The position numbers and the translations under genes are program-made. This document shows, piece by piece, positions 1 through 8,345 of a DNA stretch of 64,000 nucleotides. Every line of letters starts with the position of its first letter. Within the stretch, counting starts at the first letter, position 1. The notes beneath the pieces are model-generated. The model was given only the letters and a program-made list of their open reading frames with translations. It did no database searches and was not told the origin of the DNA. The DNA comes from Xanthobacter agilis (GTDB lineage Bacteria > Pseudomonadota > Alphaproteobacteria > Rhizobiales > Xanthobacteraceae): contig NZ_JABWGX010000004.1 of the NCBI RefSeq assembly GCF_021730435.1, forward strand, positions 178,773-242,772, read 5' to 3'.

Positions 1-295
1 CCGCCCCAGGTTCACCGGAGGCTGTTTGGCTTAAAACAGCTCACAAAGCCATTTGTAACCCTATCAGGCCGCGGCTTGGGCATGGCCAAGACTCAACCAA
101 GCATGATTAACAAAATGTTTTATTATACCAAGGGTCTGTGAGCGTGACACATGGGGCTTTGGTCGAGCCCGCGCGGCGCCTGAGCGAACCCACTTGGCAC
201 CGGTCAAAGACCGGGGCCGATGGTATTCGGCGCCCTAAGACGCGGCGCGGTGCCCGGCCTTGTTCATCGCCTCGGTCATGGACCGGGCGATGGTG
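1..295. other. Left-edge intergenic region
   Basis: No credible gene. It holds a small perfect hairpin at 21-40 (7-bp arms GCTGTTT/AAACAGC), an AT-rich patch at about 108-130 that could be part of a promoter, and one copy of a dispersed hairpin repeat at 196-218 (listed separately). Confidence 0.5.
196..218 (+). repeat. Dispersed hairpin repeat, copy 1
   Basis: The core CCGGTC-AAA-GACCGG forms a 6-bp stem with a 3-nt loop. It extends to GGC...GCC with one mismatch. Near-identical 23-bp copies lie at 19681-19703 and, inverted, at about 63756-63777; a relative is at 63963-63985. All copies are intergenic, as expected of a REP-like element. Confidence 0.6.
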
Positions 296-1210
296 TCAGT
301 TGCCGCTGATGGCCTTGAGGAAGGCTTCGGCCCGCCCGACCGCGGCGGCGTAGAAGGGCTGGCTGGGCGCCTCCTTGGCGAAGCAGGTCCGGAAGGCGGT
401 TGATCCCTCGTCCAGGATCTTCTGGATGTCGTTCCAGCGCGGATCTTCCGGCTTGTTGTCCTTCTCCACCACCTTGGTCAGGGCCGCGGCCTTGTCCTCG
501 TGGGGCTTCCATAGGGCATTGCAGGCGGCGATGGGCTTGATGTCCAGGTTCGCCGAGGTGAGCCCCACCATGGCCTTGCCGTTGGCGATGCGAAGAATGG
601 CGATGTCATCGGGAAGGGCATTGCCCGGCGCCTCATCAATCTGGAGGCCGAGAACTGCGTAAGCTTTCTCTCCGGGCGTGGTGGTGATGGGCAGCTCCAA
701 ATAGGGCTGGAAATAGCCGCCATCGAAAACGAGGGCGTCGTTATAGAATGCGTTGGTCGCCATGGCGGCCTTCGGCCCGGCGCCCAAAGCGGGCGGGGCG
801 TCATCGTCCTTGGCGCGGGCGGCCAGCCACGCGTTGAAGACCGGCTCGGGGGTCACGACGAGGCGGGTGGTGTAATCGGCGTTCGCGAATGAGATCCCAT
901 CCAGCTGCCGGGTCGGAGTGATCTCGTCATAGGTCAACATGTTCAGGGTGTAGGTGGGGGACCCCAACGCCTTGAACGTCATCGGGCCCAGCACTGCGGT
1001 AAGGCGCTTGGAGAGGTCCTTCATGGCCGCCGTCTCGCGCTTGATGATCGCATCATCCCCGCTCTTATGCGCCTTGGCGGCGGCGAGGGAGGCGGCAATG
1101 GCTTGGTCGCGGGCCGCGACGTAATCGCTGAGCGCATCAGCGGCGGCGGCCGCCGGCCAGGCGGAAGCAAGAAGGAGGGCGCAGGCGAGGGGACGGAAAA
1201 AGCCTCTCAT
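296..1210 (-). CDS. Secreted protein of unknown function
   Basis: 304 residues. The chosen ATG (1210) gives a clear Sec signal peptide (RGFFRPLACALLLASAWPA, then an AAAADA cleavage region). It has an AAAGGA Shine-Dalgarno seven bases upstream. A longer in-frame start at 1336 would bury the signal peptide and was rejected. The mature part is mostly helical and charged at its start, then mixed. Two cysteines are visible in the C-terminal third (AACNALW and RTCFAKE), compatible with one periplasmic disulfide. I do not recognise the family. It is probably periplasmic and transcribed alone; upstream lies the decayed integrase near tRNA-Thr. It could be island cargo or resident, and the sequence does not decide. 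Confidence 0.75.
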   Translation of the reverse strand: MRGFFRPLACALLLASAWPAAAAADALSDYVAARDQAIAASLAAAKAHKSGDDAIIKRETAAMKDLSKRLTAVLGPMTFKALGSPTYTLNMLTYDEITPTRQLDGISFANADYTTRLVVTPEPVFNAWLAARAKDDDAPPALGAGPKAAMATNAFYNDALVFDGGYFQPYLELPITTTPGEKAYAVLGLQIDEAPGNALPDDIAILRIANGKAMVGLTSANLDIKPIAACNALWKPHEDKAAALTKVVEKDNKPEDPRWNDIQKILDEGSTAFRTCFAKEAPSQPFYAAAVGRAEAFLKAISGN

Positions 1211-1279
1211 GGGGCGGTCCTTTGGCGAGGGGGCGACATGCCAGCTTTCGAACGCAGCGGTAGCGCAAACGTCCCCTGG

Positions 1280-1768
1280 GTCAAGGGCGAATTCAAGCTG
1301 CTTCCGTCCGGATTTTCGCGCAGTCTTGGGGTCCATGCAGGGAAGCGCGGTGCGGTTGGGTCAGGGCTATCGTCCCCGCTCGCTGCCCGCTTGAGCCGCC
1401 ATGCGGCATCCGTGGCGGCTTGCTCTACGGCGTCAAGCCGCCGAACCGGGCTTATGCCGTCCGTGACCACGCCGTGGGTGGCCGGAACCCAATCCGCAAG
1501 CCAGCCAAAGCGGGCCTCCATGGCCCCAACCGGTTCGCGGTGTCACGGGGCAGGGCGTTGATGGAACGGGTGAGATTTCCGGTTGCCAGGGGGCGACGGC
1601 GGCCTCGTGCCGCTCCACTTCGTCGGCGGCCAGGCGAGGCGCCGTGGTGATCCGGCCTTCCCTATATTCGGCTTCCTCCCCTTCGGCGGGGAAGGGGAGC
1701 GCCAGGGTGCGACCTCGCGCCGCTTGGGCGACATCGGCGGGAACGCGGGCGCGGAAGATGTGGAAGGC
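1280..1768 (-). pseudogene. Decayed tyrosine recombinase (integrase) N-terminal part
   Basis: Three consecutive minus-strand frames carry fragments that together read like the N-terminal half of rhizobial site-specific integrases. Block A (about 1765-1559) has FRARVPADVAQAARGRTL and AADEVERHEAAVA. A short block in a second frame (about 1568-1527) reads INALPRDTANRLG. Block C (1521-1280) reads MEARFGWLADW, then LKRAASGD and SPDP...RFPAW. At least two frame changes are needed, and the catalytic domain (R-H-R-Y) is absent. The remnant lies 3' of tRNA-Thr on the same strand, the usual place for an island integrase. The frames and motifs are seen directly; the family assignment is from memory of such proteins. 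Confidence 0.6.
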
Positions 1769-1891
1769 TGGACTCAGGGCGGAGCACGGGACAGGGCATG
1801 CAAAGGACCATTGTGTACCGCTCCTGTGTACCCGTGGAGCGACCCAAAGTCTTTTCATCGCAACGATTTGAGGCTGCTCAACGCCTTAGGC

Positions 1892-1966
<75 letters not shown>

Positions 1967-2313
1967 AACACATTCAAAGACGAAACGAGAAGAATTGTTT
2001 CGGCTTTCGAACCGCAGCGAATTTGTTCGCTGTCAGGGCGCTTCATCTGCCACATGGATTCGGGTCATGCAAGGGCATTTGCGCGACCTTTTTGTCCGCC
2101 ACCCCATAAAATGGAGTTATGAACAGGCGGGGCGACCCGCCGCCGGGGGGCTTGTGGTCTCGCGGCGCGAGACTTTGGACGGGCGAGGGGCGGGAAACAG
2201 GGCCGTGCCCGTCTGTTGCGCTGCATGAGCTGTTTTTTTGCGCGTGCACGCGTCTTGAGCGTTTCTCGTTCCCTCTGTAGCCTTCAAAAAGGAAGGCCAG
2301 TGCGGGGGACAGA
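1967..2313. other. Intergenic region between tRNA-Thr and potG
   Basis: About 350 bp with no credible gene. It must hold the leftward tRNA promoter and a rightward promoter for potGHI, but I see no near-consensus -35/-10 pair. Base composition is lower in GC from about 1975 to 2030. Notably there is no gene for a periplasmic polyamine-binding protein here, where one often precedes potG. Confidence 0.5.
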
Positions 2314-3480
2314 ATGGCTGCGGAAAAGCCGCGCAATCAGACCATCGGTGCCGTGCGGCGGACGTTTGCGCCCTGGACGGACCCTGACAAGAAGCCGCTC
2401 ATCCGCTTCGAAAACGTGGTGAAGCGATTCGGCGATTTCACCGCCGTCGACAATGTGAGCCTCGATATCTACGAGCGGGAGTTCTTCGCGCTGCTCGGCC
2501 CTTCGGGATGCGGCAAGACCACCCTCATGCGCATGCTGGCCGGTTTCGAGCAGCCCACGCAAGGCCGCCTCACCCTTGCCGGCGCGGATATCTCCGAAGT
2601 GCCGCCCTACCGGCGGCCGGTGAACATGATGTTCCAGTCCTATGCGCTGTTTCCGCACATGAACGTGATGGACAACATCGCCTTTGGCCTGAAGCAGGAC
2701 AAGATGCCGAAGGCCGACATCGCCGCTCGGGTCGAGGAGATGCTCAAGCTCACCAAGCTTGAGACGTTCGCCAAGCGGAAGCCGCACCAGCTCTCCGGCG
2801 GCCAGCGCCAGCGGGTGGCGCTGGCCCGCTCCCTCGCCAAGCGTCCCAAGGTGCTGCTGCTCGATGAGCCGCTCGGCGCCCTCGACAAGAAGCTGCGGGA
2901 GGAGACTCAGTTCGAGCTGATGGACCTGCAGATGGATCTGGGCATGACCTTCCTCATCGTTACCCACGACCAGGAAGAAGCCATGACGGTGGCCGACCGC
3001 ATCGCGGTCATGAACCACGGCGTGCTGATGCAGGTGGCGCCGCCCTCCGAAATCTACGAGCAGCCGGCCACCCGCTATGTGGCCGACTTCATCGGCGAGG
3101 TGAATCTGGTGGAGGGCAAGGTCATCTCCGCCAGCAGCGAGGAGACGCGACTGACCTCGCCCATCACGCCTCATCCGCTGCATGTGACGCAGGGGCTCGA
3201 CGCCAAGCCCGGCGACGAGGCATGCATCGCCATCCGGCCGGAGAAGCTGCGCATCTCCCTTGATCCGCCCGCCGACACCTCGGTGAACTGCTTCGAGGGC
3301 GAGATCTGGGACATCGGCTATCTCGGCGATCTCTCCATCTACCATGTGGAGCTTGCCTGCGGGCAGCGGATCAAGGTGTCCCAGCCCAATCTGTCGCGCG
3401 TGGTGCAGCGGCCCATCACCTGGGATGACAAGGTGTGGGTCACGTTCGCGCCCCACGCCGGCGTCGTGCTCACCCGCTGA
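2314..3480 (+). CDS. potG: Polyamine (putrescine/spermidine) ABC transporter, ATP-binding subunit
   Basis: 388 residues, normal for PotA/PotG. Walker A GPSGCGKTT is at 62-70, the Q-loop at about 108, the LSGGQ signature at 160-164, Walker B LLLDEP at 181-186 and the H-loop His at 218. A C-terminal TOBE-type regulatory domain follows (about 290-388, with IAIRPEKLRIS). It would energise import through PotH/PotI at the inner membrane. It is the first gene of potG-potH-potI, eleven bases before potH. The PotG rather than PotA label rests on the partner permeases and the pattern ENVVKRFGDFTAVDNVSL; substrate could equally be spermidine or a related amine. Confidence 0.9.
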   Translation: MAAEKPRNQTIGAVRRTFAPWTDPDKKPLIRFENVVKRFGDFTAVDNVSLDIYEREFFALLGPSGCGKTTLMRMLAGFEQPTQGRLTLAGADISEVPPYRRPVNMMFQSYALFPHMNVMDNIAFGLKQDKMPKADIAARVEEMLKLTKLETFAKRKPHQLSGGQRQRVALARSLAKRPKVLLLDEPLGALDKKLREETQFELMDLQMDLGMTFLIVTHDQEEAMTVADRIAVMNHGVLMQVAPPSEIYEQPATRYVADFIGEVNLVEGKVISASSEETRLTSPITPHPLHVTQGLDAKPGDEACIAIRPEKLRISLDPPADTSVNCFEGEIWDIGYLGDLSIYHVELACGQRIKVSQPNLSRVVQRPITWDDKVWVTFAPHAGVVLTR

Positions 3481-3491
3481 AGGAGGCGCGC

Positions 3492-4409
3492 ATGCCGATG
3501 GCAGGAGAAAAGGGGCGCGGGCGGCTGTTCGTGATCGCGGTGCCCTATCTGTGGCTGCTGGCGCTGTTCCTGGCGCCGTTCCTCATCGTGTTCAAGATCT
3601 CGCTGTCGCAAGATGCGGTGGCGCAGCCGCCCTACACGCCGCTGCTCGACTTCTCTCAAGGGTGGGCGGGATTTGTCGATTTCCTGTCCGGTCTCTCCTT
3701 CGACAACTACCTTTATGTGCTTGATTTTTCGAACGAGTTCATCGAGGCTTATGGCTCGTCGCTGGTCATCGCCTCTATCTCCACGCTGTTGCTGCTGCTG
3801 GTGGGCTATCCCATCGCCTATGCCATGGCGCGGGCGCCGCGCTCCATCCAGCCTACCTTGCTGATGCTGGTGATCCTGCCGTTCTGGACCTCGTTCCTGA
3901 TCCGCGTCTATGCCTGGATCGGCATCCTCTCGCCGGAGGGCCTGCTCAATCAGGGACTGATGGCGCTGGGCGTCATCGACGAGCCGCTGGAAATTCTCAA
4001 CACCGACATCGCGGTCTATATCGGCATCGTCTATTCCTACCTGCCGTTCATGGTGCTGCCGCTTTATTCGGCACTCGAGAAGCTGGACGAGACCCTGCTC
4101 GAGGCCGCGGCCGACCTCGGGTGCCCGCCCACAAAGGCGTTCTGGACCATCACTTTCCCGCTCTCGCTGCCGGGCGTGGCGGCGGGCGCGCTGTTGTGCT
4201 TCATCCCGGCGGTGGGCGAGTTCGTGATCCCCGACCTGCTCGGCGGCTCCAACACGCTCATGATCGGCAAGTCGCTGTGGACCGAGTTCACCGTGAACCG
4301 GTCCTGGACCGTGTCCTCGGCGGTGGCGGTGCTGCTGTTGCTGGTGCTGGTGATCCCCATCGTGATCTACCAGAACATCCAGCAACGCGAGCTGGAGGCC
4401 GGGAAATGA
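3492..4409 (+). CDS. potH: Polyamine ABC transporter permease PotH
   Basis: 305 residues from ATG 3492, which follows an AGGAGG ribosome site (3481-3486) at 5-bp spacing. An earlier in-frame start inside potG lacks such a site. About six hydrophobic segments and a binding-protein-dependent permease EAA loop (EAAADLGCPPTKAFW) that docks the ATPase. It pairs with PotI to form the membrane channel. The stop codon (4407-4409) overlaps the ATG of a nine-codon mini-ORF in an ATGA arrangement, so downstream translation is probably coupled. Confidence 0.92.
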   Translation: MPMAGEKGRGRLFVIAVPYLWLLALFLAPFLIVFKISLSQDAVAQPPYTPLLDFSQGWAGFVDFLSGLSFDNYLYVLDFSNEFIEAYGSSLVIASISTLLLLLVGYPIAYAMARAPRSIQPTLLMLVILPFWTSFLIRVYAWIGILSPEGLLNQGLMALGVIDEPLEILNTDIAVYIGIVYSYLPFMVLPLYSALEKLDETLLEAAADLGCPPTKAFWTITFPLSLPGVAAGALLCFIPAVGEFVIPDLLGGSNTLMIGKSLWTEFTVNRSWTVSSAVAVLLLLVLVIPIVIYQNIQQRELEAGK

Positions 4410-4435
4410 AGCAAAAGCCGGGGGCGGTGACATGA
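4406..4435 (+). CDS. Nine-codon coupled mini-ORF 1 between potH and potI
   Basis: Reads MKQKPGAVT and stops. Its ATG overlaps the potH stop (ATGA). It has GGAGG at 4394-4398, seven bases upstream. Its stop overlaps the ATG of mini-ORF 2, again as ATGA. It is one unit of a 26-bp tandem near-repeat. Probably a duplication by-product that serves as a translational relay; a peptide function is not implied. Confidence 0.4.
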   Translation: MKQKPGAVT

Positions 4436-4457
4436 AACAAGAGCCGGAGGCGATGAA
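4406..4457 (+). repeat. Two 26-bp tandem near-repeats carrying SD and ATGA
   Basis: Unit 1 is 4406-4431 and unit 2 is 4432-4457; they differ at a handful of positions. Each starts with ATGA and ends so that a G-rich Shine-Dalgarno sits exactly seven bases before the next ATG (GGGGG at 4420-4424, GGAGG at 4446-4450). The ancestral junction was presumably a direct potH-ATGA-potI overlap. Confidence 0.85.
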
Positions 4458-4461
4458 ATGA
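4432..4461 (+). CDS. Nine-codon coupled mini-ORF 2 between potH and potI
   Basis: Reads MKQEPEAMK. Its start overlaps the stop of mini-ORF 1, and its stop overlaps the potI ATG at 4458 (ATGA). Its upstream GGGGG (4420-4424) is seven bases from the ATG. Same caveats as mini-ORF 1. Confidence 0.4.
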   Translation: MKQEPEAMK

Positions 4462-5276
4462 GAAGAGGCCTCACCTGGTTCAACGTGACGGCCATCGTTT
4501 TGGGCTTCGCGTTTCTCTACATCCCCATCCTGTTGCTGGTGGTCTACTCCTTCAACGCGTCGCGTCTGGTGACCGTGTGGGCGGGCTTCTCGACCCAATG
4601 GTATTGGGCGCTGCTGGAGAATGAGCAGCTCATCGACGCGGCCTGGGTGACGCTGCGCATCGCCTTCTTCTCGTCGCTGGTGTCCACGGTGCTCGGCACC
4701 ATGGCGGCGCTGGTGCTGACCCGTTACGGGCGGTTTCGCGGGCGGACCCTGTTCTCTGGCATGATCTATGCGCCGCTGGTCATGCCAGAGGTCATCACCG
4801 GCCTGTCGTTGCTGCTGCTGTTCGTGGCGGTGAACTTCGATCGCGGCTTCTGGACGGTGCTGCTCGCTCACATCACCTTCACCATGTGCTTTGTGGCGGT
4901 GGTGGTTCAGTCGCGCCTCGTCACTTTCGATCGCACCCTGGAAGAGGCAGCGCTCGATCTCGGCTGTCCGCCGTTCCGGACCTTCTTCTCCATCACCCTG
5001 CCGCTCATCCTGCCGGCGGTGGTGTCGGGCTTCATGCTGGCCTTCACCTTGTCCCTGGATGATCTGGTGATCGCGAGCTTCACCACCGGCCCGGGCGCGA
5101 CCACCCTGCCCATGCGCATCTATTCCCAGGTGCGCCTGGGCGTGACCCCCGAGATCAACGCGGTCTGCACCATCCTCATCGCCATCGTCACGGTGGTGGT
5201 CATCATCGCTTCCATCGTCACCAAACGGGCCGAGAGCCTGCGCCAGGCCGAGGAGCGCGCGGCGCTTCAGGGCTAG
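4458..5276 (+). CDS. potI: Polyamine ABC transporter permease PotI
   Basis: 272 residues, typical of PotI/PotC. Six predicted membrane helices, beginning at FNVTAIVLGFAFLYIPILL. The EAA-type cytoplasmic loop EEAALDLGCPPFRTFFSI contacts the ATPase. The ATG (4458) has GGAGG at 4446-4450 and overlaps the stop of a preceding mini-ORF. Last gene of the potGHI operon; no substrate-binding protein gene follows, so the receptor must be encoded elsewhere. Confidence 0.92.
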   Translation: MRRGLTWFNVTAIVLGFAFLYIPILLLVVYSFNASRLVTVWAGFSTQWYWALLENEQLIDAAWVTLRIAFFSSLVSTVLGTMAALVLTRYGRFRGRTLFSGMIYAPLVMPEVITGLSLLLLFVAVNFDRGFWTVLLAHITFTMCFVAVVVQSRLVTFDRTLEEAALDLGCPPFRTFFSITLPLILPAVVSGFMLAFTLSLDDLVIASFTTGPGATTLPMRIYSQVRLGVTPEINAVCTILIAIVTVVVIIASIVTKRAESLRQAEERAALQG

Positions 5277-5426
5277 GGGCATCATGGCCCAATGCCGGCG
5301 GACTCCAGCCGGCTTGATTGCGCGGGGTGGTCTTTGCCATAAGCTGGCCTCTTCCGCGCGCCCGGCCGAGGGCGCGCGGCGGTCTGCGCGGTCAGGCCGG
5401 GGCGGCGGCGGACCTGGACTTCCCTT

Positions 5427-7370
5427 ATGCGTTATCGTGCGGACATCAGCGGCCTGCGGGCGCTGGCCGTCATTCCCGTTGTCCTGTTCCATGCGGATCC
5501 GCGGCTGGCGCCGGGCGGCTATGTGGGGGTGGACGTCTTTTTCGTCATCTCCGGCTATCTCATCACCTCCATCATCGCGGCCGATCTCGACCGGGGCGGC
5601 TTCAGCCTCGCGCGTTTCTATGATCGGCGGGTGCGGCGCATCCTGCCGGCCTATGGGTTCATGGCGCTGGTCACGACGCTCGCGGCCCTGGTGCTGCTGC
5701 CGCCGGCCATGCTGGTCGGCTATGGCGACCAGCTCAAGGCGGCCTCCACCTTCCTGGCCAACCGCTACTTCCTGTCGGTGACCTCCTATTTCGGTCCGGC
5801 GGCGGAGGAGCAGCCCTTGCTGCACACTTGGTCGTTGGCCATCGAGGAGCAGTTCTACCTGTTCTGGCCGCTGCTCCTGGTCGGGCTGGCGCATCCGCGA
5901 CTCAAGGCGCTGCGGCCCTATGTGGTGGGCGCCCTCATTGCCGCGTCCCTGTTCGTCGCCACCCGCAATGCGGTGCTGCGTCCGGCCCCCGCCTTCTTCA
6001 ATTTCACCGGGCGGGTCTGGGAGCTTGCCCTGGGCGCGACGCTGGCGCTCGGCCTCCTGCCGCGCCTGATGCACCCTTGGATCGGGGAGGCCTTGGCGGC
6101 GGCAGGCGTGGCGATGATCGCCGCCGCCGTCGCCGTGTTCGACAAGCATAGCGTGTTCCCTGGCGCGCTGGCGCTGGTGCCCACCCTCGGGGCGCTGTTC
6201 ATCCTGTGGGCGGGGGAGGGCGGACACGTCACCTGGGCCGGGCGGCTGCTGTCGTTGCCGCCGCTGGTGTTCGTGGGGCTGATCTCCTATTCGCTCTATC
6301 TTTGGCACTGGCCGATCCTGGTGTTCCTGCGGCTGGTGGCCGGGCCCCATCTCTCCGCTGCTGAGGTGGCGGGGGCCGTTGCCGCGGCCGTGGCCATGGC
6401 CGCCGTGTCATGGCGGTTCGTGGAGGCGCCCTTCCGCCGGGCCGGCTTCACCACCCTCCGGGATGAGCTGAAAAGCATCGCGATCGGCGTCGGTGGGCTT
6501 GCGGTGCTGGTGGCCATCGGCTTCGGCTTCGCCCTCTCCCACGGTCTGCCGGGGCGGGCCTCGGCCGCAGCCCTGGCGGCCGAGCAGGCCGCGGCGGATG
6601 CCTGGGCGGGCACCGGCTTATGCCTGCTGGGACCCAACCAGTCGCTGCCCCTCGCCGGCTGCCGTTTCGGACGTCGCGACACGGCGGTGCCGGCGATCGC
6701 GCTGTGGGGGGATTCCCTCGCCAATCATCATGCTCCGGCGCTGGATGACCTCGCTCGGCGGATGGGCTTCGCGCTGGTGCAACTGACGAAGGCGGGGTGT
6801 TCGCCACGCCTGCCGGTGGGGGAGGGGCGTGCGCCGCGCACGACCGAGGCGCGGGTGTGCGATGGGTTTCGGGCGGCCGCGCTGCAGGCGATCCTCGCTG
6901 ATCCCGCCATCCGTATCGTGGTGGTGGGGGGCAATTGGGACGCGGGCGGCACCCTCGACGCGGCGCTGGCCTCCCTCGGGGAGGCGGTACGGAAGATCAC
7001 CGCCTCGGGCCGTGGCGTGATCCTCATGGCGCCGACGGTGGCCTTTGCCAGCGGCGGCGGGCGATGCATCGCCCGGCGCCGCTTCATGGGGCTCGACGAG
7101 GCCGGCTGCGCCATGCCCGCGAGCGAAGCGGCGGCACGCGCCAGCAGGGTCGAGACCGCTTTGGCCGCGCTTGCCGCGACCGATCCGCTGGTCCGGGCGG
7201 TGCTGCTCCGCCCCCATGTGTGCGACGCGACCACCTGCCGGCCGCTGATCGGCGGCCAGGTGGCCATGACCGATGGCGGGCATCTCAACGTGGCCGGCTC
7301 GATGGCGTTGCGCGGCGATCTCGCCGCCGCCATCGGGAGCCTGCTGCCGGCGCTGCCGCCAGCGCGGTGA
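5427..7370 (+). CDS. OafA-type membrane O-acyltransferase with C-terminal SGNH domain
   Basis: 647 residues. The N-terminal acyltransferase-3 domain (about 1-340) has the family opening YRADISGLRALAVIPVVLFHA, with the His needed for acyl transfer, then GGYVGVDVFFVISGYLI and HTWSLAIEEQFYLFWP. Roughly ten membrane helices. After a linker comes a periplasmic SGNH hydrolase-like domain: GDS at 428-430 (nucleophile S430) and TDGGH with D616 and H619. Members of this family O-acetylate cell-surface polysaccharides such as LPS O-antigen or exopolysaccharide. The target here is unknown because no polysaccharide genes are adjacent. A stand-alone gene, between potI and a convergent regulator. Confidence 0.9.
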   Translation: MRYRADISGLRALAVIPVVLFHADPRLAPGGYVGVDVFFVISGYLITSIIAADLDRGGFSLARFYDRRVRRILPAYGFMALVTTLAALVLLPPAMLVGYGDQLKAASTFLANRYFLSVTSYFGPAAEEQPLLHTWSLAIEEQFYLFWPLLLVGLAHPRLKALRPYVVGALIAASLFVATRNAVLRPAPAFFNFTGRVWELALGATLALGLLPRLMHPWIGEALAAAGVAMIAAAVAVFDKHSVFPGALALVPTLGALFILWAGEGGHVTWAGRLLSLPPLVFVGLISYSLYLWHWPILVFLRLVAGPHLSAAEVAGAVAAAVAMAAVSWRFVEAPFRRAGFTTLRDELKSIAIGVGGLAVLVAIGFGFALSHGLPGRASAAALAAEQAAADAWAGTGLCLLGPNQSLPLAGCRFGRRDTAVPAIALWGDSLANHHAPALDDLARRMGFALVQLTKAGCSPRLPVGEGRAPRTTEARVCDGFRAAALQAILADPAIRIVVVGGNWDAGGTLDAALASLGEAVRKITASGRGVILMAPTVAFASGGGRCIARRRFMGLDEAGCAMPASEAAARASRVETALAALAATDPLVRAVLLRPHVCDATTCRPLIGGQVAMTDGGHLNVAGSMALRGDLAAAIGSLLPALPPAR

Positions 7371-7380
7371 GACGCGGCCT

Positions 7381-7800
7381 TCAGCGGGGCGGGGCGGCGT
7401 CCAGGGCGCAGAAGTTGGTGTAGATGGCGGCCATGACCTCGGTCACGACCGGATTTGAGATGAAATAATAAAGATGCCGGTGCTCGCGGCGGAAGGAGAC
7501 GATGCCCTCGTTCTTCAGCTTCGCCAGATGCTGGGACATGGATGTCTGCGAAATGCCGGTAGCCTCCGAAAGCTCGGAGACGCTTTTCTCGCCGCTGGTC
7601 AATTGACAGAGGATGCGCAGGCGGCGGGGATTGGCCAAGCCGCTGAGAAATTGAGCGGCCGCCTCGGATCGGTCCTCCGCGAGGGCGCGGGCGGCGTCCA
7701 GGCGCTCGCTCTCCGTGCTGCCCGTGTCCCTCCCTTCGCTCTCCGTCCCTTCGCTCTCCGGCATGGCGCTTCCCGTCCTCGCATCGGCTGCGATTGACAT
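7381..7800 (-). CDS. ArsR-family regulator with two cysteines, BigR/SqrR (persulfide sensor) type
   Basis: 139 residues. A winged helix spans about 45-125, with recognition helix SQTSMSQHLAKLK. Only two cysteines are present, C65 (RILCQL) and C131 (YTNFC). Their spacing of 66 equals that of the sensing pair C41/C107 of Rhodobacter SqrR; that comparison is from knowledge of the family. No metal-binding CxC motif of arsenic or cadmium sensors is seen. Persulfide or oxidant control of DNA binding is therefore inferred. It is divergent from an AhpD-like gene and probably represses it. A 15-bp duplication in the N-terminal tail encodes the repeated SEG acidic stretch. ATG 7764 is an alternative start, which would free the operator from the coding region. 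Confidence 0.8.
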   Translation of the reverse strand: MSIAADARTGSAMPESEGTESEGRDTGSTESERLDAARALAEDRSEAAAQFLSGLANPRRLRILCQLTSGEKSVSELSEATGISQTSMSQHLAKLKNEGIVSFRREHRHLYYFISNPVVTEVMAAIYTNFCALDAAPPR

Positions 7801-7819
7801 ATCATGGACTCTTGATATG
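7798..7819. promoter_or_regulatory. Inverted repeat, probable operator of the ArsR regulator
   Basis: CATATCA (7798-7804) and TGATATG (7813-7819) are perfect 7-bp arms around an 8-bp spacer, between the divergent start codons. A further CATATG lies at 7830-7835. AT-rich palindromes of this kind are typical ArsR/SqrR sites. The left arm overlaps the ATG at 7800. Confidence 0.6.
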
Positions 7820-7848
7820 AGAAACTCGTCATATGTTAGGGGTCGTCA

Positions 7849-8193
7849 ATGAGCAAGGACTACAAAGAGCTGATCGCCGACATCTCGCGTTATACCGCCG
7901 AGATGCGGAAGGAAACTCCGGATGCCATGGCCGGCTTTTATAGCCTCGCCAAGGCCGCGAGCGCGGACGGGGTGCTCGACAAGAAGACGAAGGAACTCAT
8001 TGCCCTGGCCATCGGCGTCACCCAGCGCTGCGACGGCTGCATCGGCTTCCACACCAAGGCCCTGAAGGATCTCGGCGCGACCCGCACGGAAGTGTCGGAG
8101 ATGCTGGCCATGTGCGTCTACATGGGCGGCGGGCCGGCCCTGATGTACGCCGCCGACGCGCTGCGCGCCTTCGACCAGTTCAGCGCGGCCTGA
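7849..8193 (+). CDS. AhpD-like carboxymuconolactone decarboxylase family protein
   Basis: 114 residues, the size of a single CMD domain. It carries CxxCxxxH: C61, C64 and H68 in QRCDGCIGFHTK. A glutamate at 49 lies 12 residues before C61. This matches the E118/C130/C133/H137 arrangement of the AhpD peroxidase, so a thiol-disulfide (alkylhydroperoxidase-like) activity is more likely than a decarboxylase. An AGGGG ribosome site precedes ATG 7849. Transcribed divergently from the two-cysteine ArsR gene across a palindrome, which suggests induction by reactive sulfur or peroxide. Cytoplasmic. A rho-independent terminator follows at 8241-8283. Confidence 0.88.
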   Translation: MSKDYKELIADISRYTAEMRKETPDAMAGFYSLAKAASADGVLDKKTKELIALAIGVTQRCDGCIGFHTKALKDLGATRTEVSEMLAMCVYMGGGPALMYAADALRAFDQFSAA

Positions 8194-8240
8194 CGCCGGG
8201 CGCGACCCGCGTCGTCCATCACCGGTGGATTTGAGAAATC

Positions 8241-8283
8241 GCCGCCTGCATCCGTGTCGCCACGAGATGCAGGCGGCTTTTTT
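8241..8283 (+). terminator. Rho-independent terminator after the AhpD-like gene
   Basis: A perfect 12-bp stem, GCCGCCTGCATC (8241-8252) with GATGCAGGCGGC (8266-8277), 13-nt loop, followed by six T residues (8278-8283). Confidence 0.9.
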
Positions 8284-8345
8284 GTCGGTTCGCTGTGTTT
8301 GCCGGTTTGCCGGTTTGCCGTGCGCCGGGTTGCAGGGGCGAAGGT

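Noticed and set aside
1433..1858. An intact 141-residue protein next to tRNA-Thr
   Set aside because: Only part of it resembles an integrase. The similarity continues in other frames, so it is better described as a pseudogene fragment.
3339..6350. A 1003-codon frame antisense to potHI and the acyltransferase
   Set aside because: Same codon-bias artefact. It spans two unrelated sense genes and has no recognisable domain.
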